Origin: Saprospiraceae bacterium
GTDB taxonomy: Bacteria; Bacteroidota; Bacteroidia; Chitinophagales; Saprospiraceae
NCBI GenBank assembly: GCA_020846655.1
Contig: JADLDL010000306.1
Coordinates: forward strand, 1-51,583
Direction of reading: 5' to 3'
Length of the DNA: 51,583 nt
The stretch's first letter is position 1. Each line of letters opens with the position of its first letter. The notes under the pieces are model-generated. The model was not told the DNA's origin. It worked only from the letters and a program-made list of their open reading frames with translations, and searched no databases. Position numbers and translations under genes: made by a program. This document shows, piece by piece, positions 44,655-51,583 of the stretch.

Positions 44655-45239
44655 TCAGATAAAATGCGGGAACTCCCGTTCCTTGTGTTTCAATTCTAAC
44701 CCTTTGATAATCAGCACAACGACTTCTTCAGGCGTCCGCTGGGTCGTATCGACCACCAGGTCAAAGTTTTGAAGATTGGCACAATCGGCGCCGTACTTTT
44801 TCAGGAAACGGTCGTTTTCGCTTTGCTTGCGCGCCGAAATTTTCTGAATCGCTTCCTCTTTGCTCTGGTATTGTTCACTGTTTCGGGTAGGATCACTTAA
44901 GATCCGGGTGACCGCCACGTCTATGTCTGCCATCAGGTAGACTTTGTACGAGCCAGGCAGAAAAAACCAGGCCATCCGGCTGTCCACCACATAGGAAGCC
45001 GGATCAGGGCCAAGGCTTTTGAAGATCCCGTCAATTTTTTCATCAATACTTGGATCGACATCTGCCCGGCGGTTCATTTCCAGGGTGTCGATGCCCATTT
45101 CCTGAGCCAGTTGGCGTTGGATACGCCCCGTCGAAACATACTGAAAACCAGTCTGTTCACATAAAATCCGGGACACAGCGCTCTTGCCGCTGCCCAGGTC
45201 GCCTGTAATGGTAATTTTAGTTCCGGATGGAAAATTCAT
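44655..45239 (-). CDS. Cytidylate kinase-like P-loop protein
   Basis: A 194-residue nucleotide-binding protein with a Walker A loop GDLGSGKSAVSRIL near residue 13 and a cytidylate-kinase-like layout: FQYVSTGRIQRQLAQEMG, then DSRMAWFFLPGSYKVYLMAD, then RKQSENDRFLKKYG as a lid-like segment. It probably phosphorylates a nucleotide or a similar small molecule; the real (d)CMP kinase Cmk is usually longer, so this is a related family. A TACCTTTG box at 45262-45269 precedes the start. Confidence 0.8.
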   Translation of the reverse strand: MNFPSGTKITITGDLGSGKSAVSRILCEQTGFQYVSTGRIQRQLAQEMGIDTLEMNRRADVDPSIDEKIDGIFKSLGPDPASYVVDSRMAWFFLPGSYKVYLMADIDVAVTRILSDPTRNSEQYQSKEEAIQKISARKQSENDRFLKKYGADCANLQNFDLVVDTTQRTPEEVVVLIIKGLELKHKEREFPHFI

Positions 45240-45261
45240 GTTGCCTGCTCGTTAAGGCCGG

Positions 45262-45269
45262 CAAAGGTA
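45262..45269 (-). promoter_or_regulatory. -7 promoter box of the cytidylate kinase-like gene
   Basis: Minus strand TACCTTTG, an exact TAnnTTTG match 22 bases upstream of the ATG. Confidence 0.5.
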
Positions 45270-45276
45270 GAATTTT

Positions 45277-45777
45277 TCAAACCATCCCACAGATAACTCC
45301 ACCCATTAAGGCCAGGGTAATGATCCAGTAGCCGGCGTTGACGGCAATATATTTGAATCCTTTGCGCTCAAATAAGGCACTGGTGCCCAGTATCGGCAAG
45401 GCAAAAAAGACACCGGAAAGGGCTCCGTGCAAGGCGCCATGCTTAAAGCTCCGATAGTTGCCGTTGAACCGTTCCAACAAACTGTTCAGAAATTGACCGG
45501 CTTCGGAGCTCGGATCGTTGACGCCGGGCGTATCGGCCATCAGGGAGAACAAATGCATTTGGTGGATGGTTACGAAGTTCATGTTGAAGGCCAACAAAAT
45601 ACTCAGCACCAGGGATACTCCGAAAATCATAGCCATATTGGCTCCTTTGAGGGATTCTTCGGTAAGCCCACTGGCTTTCATCCAGGCATTTCCCATCACT
45701 TTGGGGTGATACCAGACAAACCCGACAAGTGTGGGCACCAAAGCAGCAATGATAACAGCAATCCAGTTGAAAGTCAT
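45277..45777 (-). CDS. DUF1761 family membrane protein
   Basis: A 166-residue protein with four membrane helices. The opening MTFNWIAVIIAALVPTLVGFVWYHPKVMGNAWMKASG is characteristic of DUF1761; later parts include HGALHGALSGVFFALPI and AVNAGYWIITLALMGGVI. The function is unknown. The ATG at 45777 is preferred over the longer frame to 45822, whose residues are polar and not family-like. The gene stands alone between the kinase-like gene and gnd. Confidence 0.82.
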   Translation of the reverse strand: MTFNWIAVIIAALVPTLVGFVWYHPKVMGNAWMKASGLTEESLKGANMAMIFGVSLVLSILLAFNMNFVTIHQMHLFSLMADTPGVNDPSSEAGQFLNSLLERFNGNYRSFKHGALHGALSGVFFALPILGTSALFERKGFKYIAVNAGYWIITLALMGGVICGMV

Positions 45778-45858
45778 ACGTTTTGTTTTATTAAGTTGAT
45801 AATTGAAACAAACATAAAACAAAATAAATTTTCCCCGCTCTATTCCTGCCGAATATTT

Positions 45859-47283
45859 TTACGCGTTCTTTTTCTTTCCCCATTGGGTATGAAAAACCCC
45901 TTCGCGGTCCGTCCGTTCGTAGGTATGCGCTCCAAAGAAATCGCGCTGTGCCTGAATCAGGTTCGCGGGCAGCCAACTGCGCCGGTAACTATCGAAATAG
46001 GCCAGGCTGGCCATCAACACCGGAACCGGAATACCTTGCCCGGCAGCCAATTGAACGGTTTGGCGGAGCCCGGTTTCCAGGCCCAACAGCCTGTTGGCAA
46101 TGCCTGGGTCGAGCAGAAAATTGGGCAATTCTGGCTGAGCGCTAAAAACTGCCCGGATATCCTCCAGCATGGCTGCCCGGATAATACAACCCCCTCGCCA
46201 AATGCGGGCCACCTCCGATAATTGCAGGCCGTATTGATATACCCTTGAGGCTTGGCTCAGCAAGGCCATGCCTTGCGCATAGGTCAGCAAGGTGGCTGCC
46301 TGCAGGGCTTGCTCTACCAGTAAAACCAGTGTATGGTGTTTCGGCGGCGCAGCTTTGACCGGTACACCATACAGGTGTTGGGCAGCGGCACGTTCGGCGG
46401 CCAGGGCCGACAAGTCTCGCTGGGCCACTGCCGTATCGATGGCCGGAATCGGCGCATGGAGGGAAAGCGCATCCTGGGAGGTCCACATGCCTGTTCCTTT
46501 TTGTTTGGCGCTGCCCCGAATCACATCGATCAGGCGGTTCGGGCTGAGTTCATCCGGCTGGGCAAAGATGTCGGCCGTGATTTCAACCAAAAAGGACTGC
46601 AGCGGCCCCCGGTTCCAGCGGGCAAACAGTTCGTGCAGGTCGTCGTTGTTCAAGCCGCCCACTTCTTTGAGCAGGTGGTAGGTTTCGGCCAGGAGCTGCA
46701 TGAGGGCATATTCGATGCCGTTGTGCACCATTTTTACATAGTTGCCGGCAGAGCGAGGGCCCAGCCAAGCCACACAAGATTCCCCGTTTATTTTGGCCGA
46801 AACGGCTTCCAGCATGGGCGCAATGCGGGCATAGGGCTCCCGGGCGCCCCCGGGCATAATGCTCGGCCCAAAACGCGCGCCGGATTCGCCGCCAGAGACG
46901 CCTACGCCCATGAAATGGCGCTCTTCCTGCTCCAGGCGGGCACTGCGCCGGTCGGTATCCGTGTAGTGTGAGTTGCCACAATCGACCAATAAATCATCCG
47001 GCTGCAGCCAGGGGCGCAGCTCGTCGAGCACGGCATCGACAATGGGGCCGGCGGGCACTAGCAACAGAATGGTGCGTGGCCGCCGCAATGCAGCCGTGAA
47101 CGAAGCCAGGTCTGTGTGGCCGGATACCGGTTTTTCGCCGGCTTCCTGCACCAGGGCGGCCACCTTGCCGGGGTCCTGGTCGTAGCCCGCTACCGAGAAA
47201 CCATGATCGAGCATGTTGAGTACCAGGTTGCGGCCCATCGTGCCCAGGCCGACCATGCCAAAGTCGTATTCTTGTACAGACAT
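45859..47283 (-). CDS. gnd: 6-phosphogluconate dehydrogenase (decarboxylating)
   Basis: A 474-residue enzyme of the oxidative pentose phosphate pathway, making ribulose-5-phosphate, CO2 and NADPH. It has the Rossmann loop MVGLGTMGRNLVLNMLDHG, the substrate motif GVSGGESGARFGPSIMPGG near 130, NYVKMVHNGIEYALMQLLAE near 188 and WRGGCIIRAAML near 365. The length fits the long dimeric family. It starts 15 bases after the end of the unknown gene 47299-47841, so the two form an operon. Glucose-6-phosphate dehydrogenase is not in the window. Confidence 0.95.
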   Translation of the reverse strand: MSVQEYDFGMVGLGTMGRNLVLNMLDHGFSVAGYDQDPGKVAALVQEAGEKPVSGHTDLASFTAALRRPRTILLLVPAGPIVDAVLDELRPWLQPDDLLVDCGNSHYTDTDRRSARLEQEERHFMGVGVSGGESGARFGPSIMPGGAREPYARIAPMLEAVSAKINGESCVAWLGPRSAGNYVKMVHNGIEYALMQLLAETYHLLKEVGGLNNDDLHELFARWNRGPLQSFLVEITADIFAQPDELSPNRLIDVIRGSAKQKGTGMWTSQDALSLHAPIPAIDTAVAQRDLSALAAERAAAQHLYGVPVKAAPPKHHTLVLLVEQALQAATLLTYAQGMALLSQASRVYQYGLQLSEVARIWRGGCIIRAAMLEDIRAVFSAQPELPNFLLDPGIANRLLGLETGLRQTVQLAAGQGIPVPVLMASLAYFDSYRRSWLPANLIQAQRDFFGAHTYERTDREGVFHTQWGKKKNA

Positions 47284-47298
47284 AGTATTCCAGTTTGA

Positions 47299-47841
47299 TC
47301 AGGCAGACATCTTGAAAGCCAGTTCTTTTACCCAAAACTTTTGTTGTTCGCCCAGATGCTTGGCGATCGCTGCCGGTGTGCGGTAGGTATTGAGTATTTC
47401 TAAAAAAGACATTTCCAGAATAAGGGTTGGAAAAAAGGACAAGGGGCCAGCATATCCGCTCAGGATGGACACGCCGGTAGCCCGACGCAAGGCTTCGATT
47501 TGTTTGGGCGGAATTTTCAAAATATTGCCGCAACCCAGGTGCAGCAAGCGGTTGTCCCATCGGCCCTCAGACAATTCGGCCAATTCGGCCAAGGTAAATT
47601 GTTCTCGTGCCAATTCGAACTTGCCGGCGCTTGCCCGAAAACCGAGATACAGCATGGAATATGTTTTCGAGCGGCCAAACATACTCAGGCGGTGCTCCAA
47701 CTCTGCGCGGGTGGCTATCCTGTGGTGTTCAAATGGGATGCCACTGCTGGCTTGAATACATTCCAGGATGGTTTGGACCGATTGTTTTTCGTGGGGGCTA
47801 CTGCTTTTTTCGCCTTCCAGGCAAAGGATTTTGTTGGACAT
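47299..47841 (-). CDS. Unrecognised protein upstream of gnd (possibly DUF6642-like)
   Basis: A 180-residue soluble protein. It opens MSNKILCLEGEKSSSPHEKQSVQTILECI, has SMLYLGFRASAGKFELAREQFTLAELAELSEG, then LLHLGCGNILKIPPKQIEALRRATGVSILSGY, then FLEILNTYRTPAAIAKHLGEQQKFWVKELAFKM. The overall pattern recalls the DUF6642 family, a CHAT-like or caspase-fold-like group, but I am not certain. It shares an operon with gnd; why is unclear. A near-consensus box TACCTTTC lies upstream at about 47894. Confidence 0.6.
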   Translation of the reverse strand: MSNKILCLEGEKSSSPHEKQSVQTILECIQASSGIPFEHHRIATRAELEHRLSMFGRSKTYSMLYLGFRASAGKFELAREQFTLAELAELSEGRWDNRLLHLGCGNILKIPPKQIEALRRATGVSILSGYAGPLSFFPTLILEMSFLEILNTYRTPAAIAKHLGEQQKFWVKELAFKMSA

Positions 47842-47965
47842 AACTGGGCGGATTCATGCATGCCTTCCGGCTCTGCGCCGGGTGTTTTTCGGCCCGAAAG
47901 GTAGTAGGTTTGACAAGGAAATCCAGATGGATGCTTTTCTTTTTCAGAAGGCCCATCGCGGGGGC

Positions 47966-49240
47966 TTAGCGAAAAAATTGGTAACTGGCTATGAGCGAAA
48001 CGATGCTGGTGCGCGCTAGTTCAGAGGCATCAAAATCTGCCATATTGGTGCCATATTCAAAGCGGGCTTCTACGGCAAACCGGCTGATTCGAGCACCCAG
48101 GCCACCCGTAAAGCAAAAATCAAAACTTTTTAGTTTTCGGGTAAACGCCAGCGGAGTGCCCAAACCAATGTCTTTGGTGTAATCCAGAATGTGCTGTGTG
48201 TAGTAGGAGCCGCCAGTTCCCAGTTTCAGGTATGGCCGTATGCGACCGACCCCTAGTTGGTACCGGAAATAAATAATCATTCGCAGGTAACTCAGGTCGG
48301 CGTATACGGTGATATAGTCAACCGGTTTATCGGCTTGCCGCTCAACGGAAAAGCGGCTGCCGTATAATTCCAGGCCAATCGCCCGACGGCCTCTGGAGCG
48401 CCCCAATTCAAATTCTCCGCCCAAGCCCAGCAGCGGAGCAATACCGGCCGGCGATTCAATCCGGTTTTGGAAGGTATATGGGCCTTCGATCGTAAAAACC
48501 GGATGGCCAGCGCCAGCAAACACATAAAAATTGCGGCCGGGGCGCGGCGAAACCTTGCGGTAGTCACTGTTTTTTCGGCATTTGTTGTATCCATCGACGA
48601 GCCGTATCAGGTTCTCCCTAAAATACGACACCTTGTTAAAGTTCGTTTTCCGTTCCTGGCAATCCAAGGTGAGCAATTGCAATTGCTGTCGGTACGGCTG
48701 AAGCGAAACCTGCATTGGTTTTCGGTACACCGGCTGCGAACTGAGATAATCATTGACTATGATTTTTCGGTTTACCAATTCCCGAATCGTGTCGCCCTGG
48801 GGTTGTACCAGATAATGGTTTTGGTTATTGTCGGTATATTCAAACAAATGGACTTGCCCCCGGGCCAGCACTTCGAGGAACACGGTGTCTTGCTCCGGTC
48901 GATATGCCCGTATCGCTTCGCCGATGGAGCCATAGGTTGGCAACTCACTTAGTTTGGTGGATTCCTGGTTCAGGTACACGACCGCAGATTGATAGATCAC
49001 CTTTGGTTCGGTAATGAAAAAACCGGCGATCGTCTGTGCAGTATACGTCTGGGTTGCCGCTGTGCTGCCGGTTTTGAAATGAATTTGGGAAGGTGTTACG
49101 TCCCAATCCCGGTAATCCATTTGGCCAGAAAGTGTGTCGCCATTTTGCAACACAATTCCACCGGGGAGAAAGTTCTTTTGCGCAAACGCAGCCGTTTGAA
49201 GGGCACAAATCAACAAGGCTACAACAGGAATTTTAGGCAT
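47966..49240 (-). CDS. Exported protein with outer-membrane beta-barrel-like C-terminus
   Basis: A 424-residue protein with a signal peptide MPKIPVVALLICALQTAAFA. The first half (30-220) has the pattern GIVLQNGDTLSGQMDYRDWDVTPSQIHFK and repeated beta strands; this kind of N-terminal segment is frequent in Bacteroidota exported proteins. The second half (about 250-424) has alternating aromatic and glycine strands typical of a porin-like barrel: NFYVFAGAGHPVF, GLGGEFELGRSRGRRAIGLELYGSRF, LRMIIYFRYQLGVGRIRPYLKLGTGGSYY, FCFTGGLGARISRFAVEARFEYG, ending in phenylalanine-arginine (QFFR). An outer-membrane role is likely; the cargo or partner is unknown. Confidence 0.75.
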   Translation of the reverse strand: MPKIPVVALLICALQTAAFAQKNFLPGGIVLQNGDTLSGQMDYRDWDVTPSQIHFKTGSTAATQTYTAQTIAGFFITEPKVIYQSAVVYLNQESTKLSELPTYGSIGEAIRAYRPEQDTVFLEVLARGQVHLFEYTDNNQNHYLVQPQGDTIRELVNRKIIVNDYLSSQPVYRKPMQVSLQPYRQQLQLLTLDCQERKTNFNKVSYFRENLIRLVDGYNKCRKNSDYRKVSPRPGRNFYVFAGAGHPVFTIEGPYTFQNRIESPAGIAPLLGLGGEFELGRSRGRRAIGLELYGSRFSVERQADKPVDYITVYADLSYLRMIIYFRYQLGVGRIRPYLKLGTGGSYYTQHILDYTKDIGLGTPLAFTRKLKSFDFCFTGGLGARISRFAVEARFEYGTNMADFDASELARTSIVSLIASYQFFR

Positions 49241-49305
49241 ATTTGGTATTTTTAAGGGTAAAAGTTGGGGAATGCTTCCGGGCAAGGCTACCCAAATCAA
49301 TAGCA

Positions 49306-49354
49306 GCGAAGCCGCGTTTTTTAGTCGATCAGGACAAAAAACGAACGGCTTCGC
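49306..49354. terminator. Long imperfect hairpin after the VOC gene
   Basis: Outer arms GCGAAGCCG and CGGCTTCGC, inner arms CGTTTTTT and AAAAAACG with a two-base bulge and a 13-base loop. It lies downstream of the minus-strand VOC gene and upstream of the barrel protein gene. Confidence 0.6.
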
Positions 49355-49375
49355 ACTTTTCTTTTACCGGACAGG

Positions 49376-49762
49376 CTAATTTGTAGAATATAAACCTACC
49401 ACGTTGCCTTCGGTATCGTTGAAAAAGGCAAAATGACCCATGTCCTGCCCAATCGGCGTTTTGCCCAACACGACTTGGCCGCCGGCGCCTTCCACCCGCT
49501 GTAGTACGGTATTCAGATCACTACCGCCGTCCAGGTACACTTTGGGGCCATTGCCACCGGCTGGGGTGTAGCCTTCCCCGTAGCAAATAGCGCCGCCAAT
49601 GCCGCCATTGTCGCGGTCATGCAACAAGACGCCCATGCGAACGGGCTCCATCATCATTTCCGGCATTTCATAGTCGAAAATCTGTTGATAAAAGGCTTTT
49701 GCCCGCTCAAAATCGGACACTGGGATTTCAAACCAACTGACTGCATTTTTTGTCATTTCCAT
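49376..49762 (-). CDS. VOC superfamily (glyoxalase/bleomycin-resistance fold) protein
   Basis: A 128-residue metal-dependent fold of the vicinal oxygen chelate type: AVSWFEIPVSDFERAKAFYQQIFDYEM at the start, a middle GGSDLNTVLQRVEGAGGQVVLGKTPIGQDMGHFAFFNDTEGNVVGLYS at the end, where GHFAFFNDTEGN is the usual metal-site segment. The substrate cannot be predicted. The start may be the ATG at 49762 or an in-frame ATG six bases later (49756). A TACTTTTG box at 49801-49808 precedes it. Confidence 0.88.
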   Translation of the reverse strand: MEMTKNAVSWFEIPVSDFERAKAFYQQIFDYEMPEMMMEPVRMGVLLHDRDNGGIGGAICYGEGYTPAGGNGPKVYLDGGSDLNTVLQRVEGAGGQVVLGKTPIGQDMGHFAFFNDTEGNVVGLYSTN

Positions 49763-49800
49763 AGTTTAAAGATTTAGTTTTAAAAATGTTTTTGCGTGAG

Positions 49801-49808
49801 CAAAAGTA
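49801..49808 (-). promoter_or_regulatory. -7 promoter box of the VOC gene
   Basis: Minus strand TACTTTTG, an exact match. A CAAA (TTTG on the minus strand) 16 bases further upstream at 49825-49828 is the best -33 candidate in the window. Confidence 0.5.
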
Positions 49809-49855
49809 AACAATATGTGTCAATCAAAAAATCAAACGGTACTTTTTTCTTTTCC

Positions 49856-49863
49856 TACATTTG
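49856..49863 (+). promoter_or_regulatory. -7 promoter box of the first esterase gene
   Basis: TACATTTG, an exact TAnnTTTG match 34 bases before the ATG at 49898. With the facing minus-strand box it makes a divergent promoter region. Confidence 0.5.
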
Positions 49864-49897
49864 CCGCTATCGCTACACCAATCTACGCTACCGCTGC

Positions 49898-50629
49898 ATG
49901 AGACGAGAAATCCACCAATGGGTAAGCCCACGCCTGAACAAAAACATGGAGATCGCCGTATACGGCCATTTCGGTTTTGCCTTGTTGCTGCTCCCCACCG
50001 CCGCTGCCGACTACCTTGAGTACGAACGGTTTCACCTGATTTCGGCCCTCGAACCTTTTATCGATGCCGGGAAAGTGAAAGTTTTTTCCATCAACAGCAT
50101 CAATTCGGAGGCCTGGCTGAACAACCAGATGCACCCGCGCCACAAAGCCATCCGGCACCAGCAGTTTAATGGCTATGTCGAAAATGAAGTGGTGCCATTT
50201 ATCCGGACCCACACGAGCCCGGATACTCAAATCATCACCAGTGGCGCGTCGTTGGGCGCCCTGCATGCTGCCAACATGTGCTTCCGGCGCCCAGATCTGT
50301 TTGCCGGCACCATCGCCATGTCGGGGGTATACGACCTGACCAGTTACACCAAAGGGTACTACGACGAGGACGTTTATTTTAACTCCACTTGCCACTACCT
50401 GCCCAACCTGGATGACGAATACAACCTTTCGCGGCTCCGCCAATTGCCACATATTCATATCCTGACCGGCTCGGGCGACTATGAAGACCCGGATGCTTCG
50501 CGCCGACTGTCTGGCATCCTGTCTTCCAAAGGCATACCGCACGAATTGGACATCTGGGGCGGCGATATGCGCCACGACTGGCCAACCTGGCGGGCCATGT
50601 TGCCGTATTACGTGGATTCGAGATTTTAA
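49898..50629 (+). CDS. Alpha/beta-hydrolase esterase family protein
   Basis: A 243-residue serine hydrolase with the esterase nucleophile elbow GASLGALHAANMCFRRPDLF near residue 124, a VYGHFGFALLLLPTA strand near the start and a C-terminal WGGDMRHDWPTWRAMLPYY that contains the catalytic histidine of the esterase-D-like family. The natural substrate is unknown. No signal peptide is seen, so it is probably cytoplasmic. The ATG at 49898 is preferred to the upstream frame start (49796), whose residues are not family-like. It is followed six bases after its stop by a second esterase gene. Confidence 0.85.
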   Translation: MRREIHQWVSPRLNKNMEIAVYGHFGFALLLLPTAAADYLEYERFHLISALEPFIDAGKVKVFSINSINSEAWLNNQMHPRHKAIRHQQFNGYVENEVVPFIRTHTSPDTQIITSGASLGALHAANMCFRRPDLFAGTIAMSGVYDLTSYTKGYYDEDVYFNSTCHYLPNLDDEYNLSRLRQLPHIHILTGSGDYEDPDASRRLSGILSSKGIPHELDIWGGDMRHDWPTWRAMLPYYVDSRF

Positions 50630-50635
50630 ATCCTT

Positions 50636-51460
50636 GTGCTCCGGCTTCTACTTATATTCAAGTTGCTGATGATTGCCGCCCAAGTGCAGGCCGGCCAGGT
50701 CGATTCGTTGGATATTTACAGCCCATCCATGCGAAAAACGACCCGGTGCCTGGTGGTCACACCGGATGGGTATTCCTTTTCCGGGAAACCCTATCCGGTG
50801 CTTTACCTGTTGCACGGCTGGAGCGGCAACTATACGGGCTGGCTAAAAGAAGCGCCGCAATTGCGGCAACAGGCAGACGCGTACCAAATGATCATCGTAT
50901 GCCCCGATGGCGGCTACGACAGTTGGTACCTGGATAGCCCGGTCGATTCCACGGTGCGCTACGAAACGCACCTCACCACGGAACTTGTGCCGTTTATCGA
51001 CTATTACTATTTCACCCGCAGGGAACCGGCTGGCCGGGCGATCTCCGGCCTGAGCATGGGCGGGCATGGCGCCTTGTACCTGGCCATCCGGCACCCGAAT
51101 ATTTTTGGCGCAGCAGGAAGCATGGCTGGCGGACTCGACCTCCGGCCCTTCAAAAAGAACGATTGGGATCTGCAGGGCGTACTGGGTGACCCAGCCTCAC
51201 ATTGGCAAAATTGGGAAGATCATTCCGTGGTAAACCTGGTAGACCGCCTGGCATCTATTTCCCTGCCCCTGATCATAGACTGCGGCGTAGGTGATTTTTT
51301 CCTGCCCGCCAACCGGGACATGCACCGGCGCTTGCTGGAAGCGGGCATCCCGCACGAATACACCGAACGACCCGGCGAACACAACGGCGACTACTGGAGC
51401 AATGCCGTCGATTTCCAGGTGGTGTTTTTTCATAAGTTTTTCCAGAAAAACCAGCCCTAA
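50636..51460 (+). CDS. Exported alpha/beta-hydrolase, putative esterase family
   Basis: A 274-residue serine hydrolase with an N-terminal signal (MLRLLLIFKLLMIAAQVQA; GTG start). Its core has YPVLYLLHGWSGNYTGWLK near residue 52, the nucleophile SGLSMGGHGALYLAIRHPNIF near 137 and a late GEHNGDYWSNA with the catalytic histidine, matching the esterase/tributyrin-esterase type. An ATG start at 50669 would remove the signal peptide and is less likely. It is co-transcribed with the preceding esterase and could act on exported or extracellular esters. Confidence 0.88.
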   Translation: MLRLLLIFKLLMIAAQVQAGQVDSLDIYSPSMRKTTRCLVVTPDGYSFSGKPYPVLYLLHGWSGNYTGWLKEAPQLRQQADAYQMIIVCPDGGYDSWYLDSPVDSTVRYETHLTTELVPFIDYYYFTRREPAGRAISGLSMGGHGALYLAIRHPNIFGAAGSMAGGLDLRPFKKNDWDLQGVLGDPASHWQNWEDHSVVNLVDRLASISLPLIIDCGVGDFFLPANRDMHRRLLEAGIPHEYTERPGEHNGDYWSNAVDFQVVFFHKFFQKNQP

Positions 51461-51583
51461 GAAACCGTCTGAAAACCCCTTGCGAGGCGAGAAGGTGTAG
51501 GTTTTGGTATCAGACAAGGCTCGTTTTTGAGGGAATAGCCATGTCCTATTGCCGAAAAAACAGCTGCCGTATGATGGCAAAAG
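51461..51583. other. Right-edge non-coding stretch with imperfect inverted repeat
   Basis: No believable gene is seen here. Segments GTCTGAAAACC (51467-51477) and GGTTTTGGTATCAGAC (51500-51515) are inverted copies with a four-base insertion, so they could form a terminator or the end of a mobile element continuing past the window. The window is too short to decide. Confidence 0.3.

Noticed and set aside
51197-51580. 127-codon minus-strand frame at the right edge
   Set aside because: Most of it is antisense to the second esterase, and it has no recognisable domain.

Overview
The window is a chromosomal piece of a Bacteroidota bacterium, most likely a member of the Saprospiria or a close relative. 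The evidence is three giant secreted proteins ending in the gliding-motility/type IX secretion (CHU_C-type) C-terminal domain, a subtilase with a type IX sorting tail, family markers typical of the phylum (DUF4292, DUF4230, DUF6580, an EnvC-like LytM protein in a TPR operon), and recurring -7 promoter boxes of the Bacteroidota form TAnnTTTG. Base composition is moderate, a little above half G+C by eye, except for one visibly AT-rich toxin-antitoxin cassette near the left end. I see no tRNA, rRNA, CRISPR array or complete insertion sequence.

Layout. 1-9.4 kb: a DEAD-box RNA helicase (cut by the left edge), a small S4 RNA-binding protein, hemL, a DUF4258/YgiT-zinc-finger toxin-antitoxin pair, a MarC-family membrane protein, an RlmI-like methyltransferase, a dienelactone-hydrolase-like lipoprotein, a DUF4230 protein and an S41 C-terminal processing protease. 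9.5-10.3 kb: an Lrp/AsnC regulator followed by a short repeat-rich intergenic stretch. 10.3-29.8 kb: a tandem block of three giant surface or secreted proteins on the minus strand (about 2,100-2,200 codons each), which takes up over a third of the window. Two are long arrays of Ig/PKD-like repeats (18 and 20 units). The third has a P-domain-like N-terminus and three long repeats, and it is split by one in-frame amber codon. 30-36 kb: a type IX secreted subtilase, a thioesterase, a DUF6580 membrane protein and an M1 metallopeptidase. 36-38.5 kb: a TPR/DUF4292/EnvC-like envelope operon. 38.7-41.3 kb: etfB-etfA and a bifunctional-nuclease-family protein. 41.3-45.8 kb: DUF1573 lipoprotein, hscA, a queuosine-precursor transporter, a cytidylate-kinase-like protein and a DUF1761 protein. 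45.9-51.5 kb: gnd with a co-oriented unknown gene, an outer-membrane barrel-like protein, a VOC protein and two tandem esterases.

How the genes fit together. Most of the window is ordinary housekeeping sequence. The unusual parts are (1) the giant adhesin-like block, where the two Ig-type arrays share an entry module and show signs of repeat exchange, and the third gene is probably broken by a single base change; (2) the toxin-antitoxin cassette, which sits exactly between two near-identical copies of the 3' end of hemL, so it looks inserted at the end of that gene while keeping a functional C-terminus; and (3) a promoter style in which the -7 box lies only four bases upstream of the start codon for hemL and for the toxin-antitoxin pair, predicting leaderless transcripts. 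Function calls rest on motifs read from the translated sequence; no database search was run.
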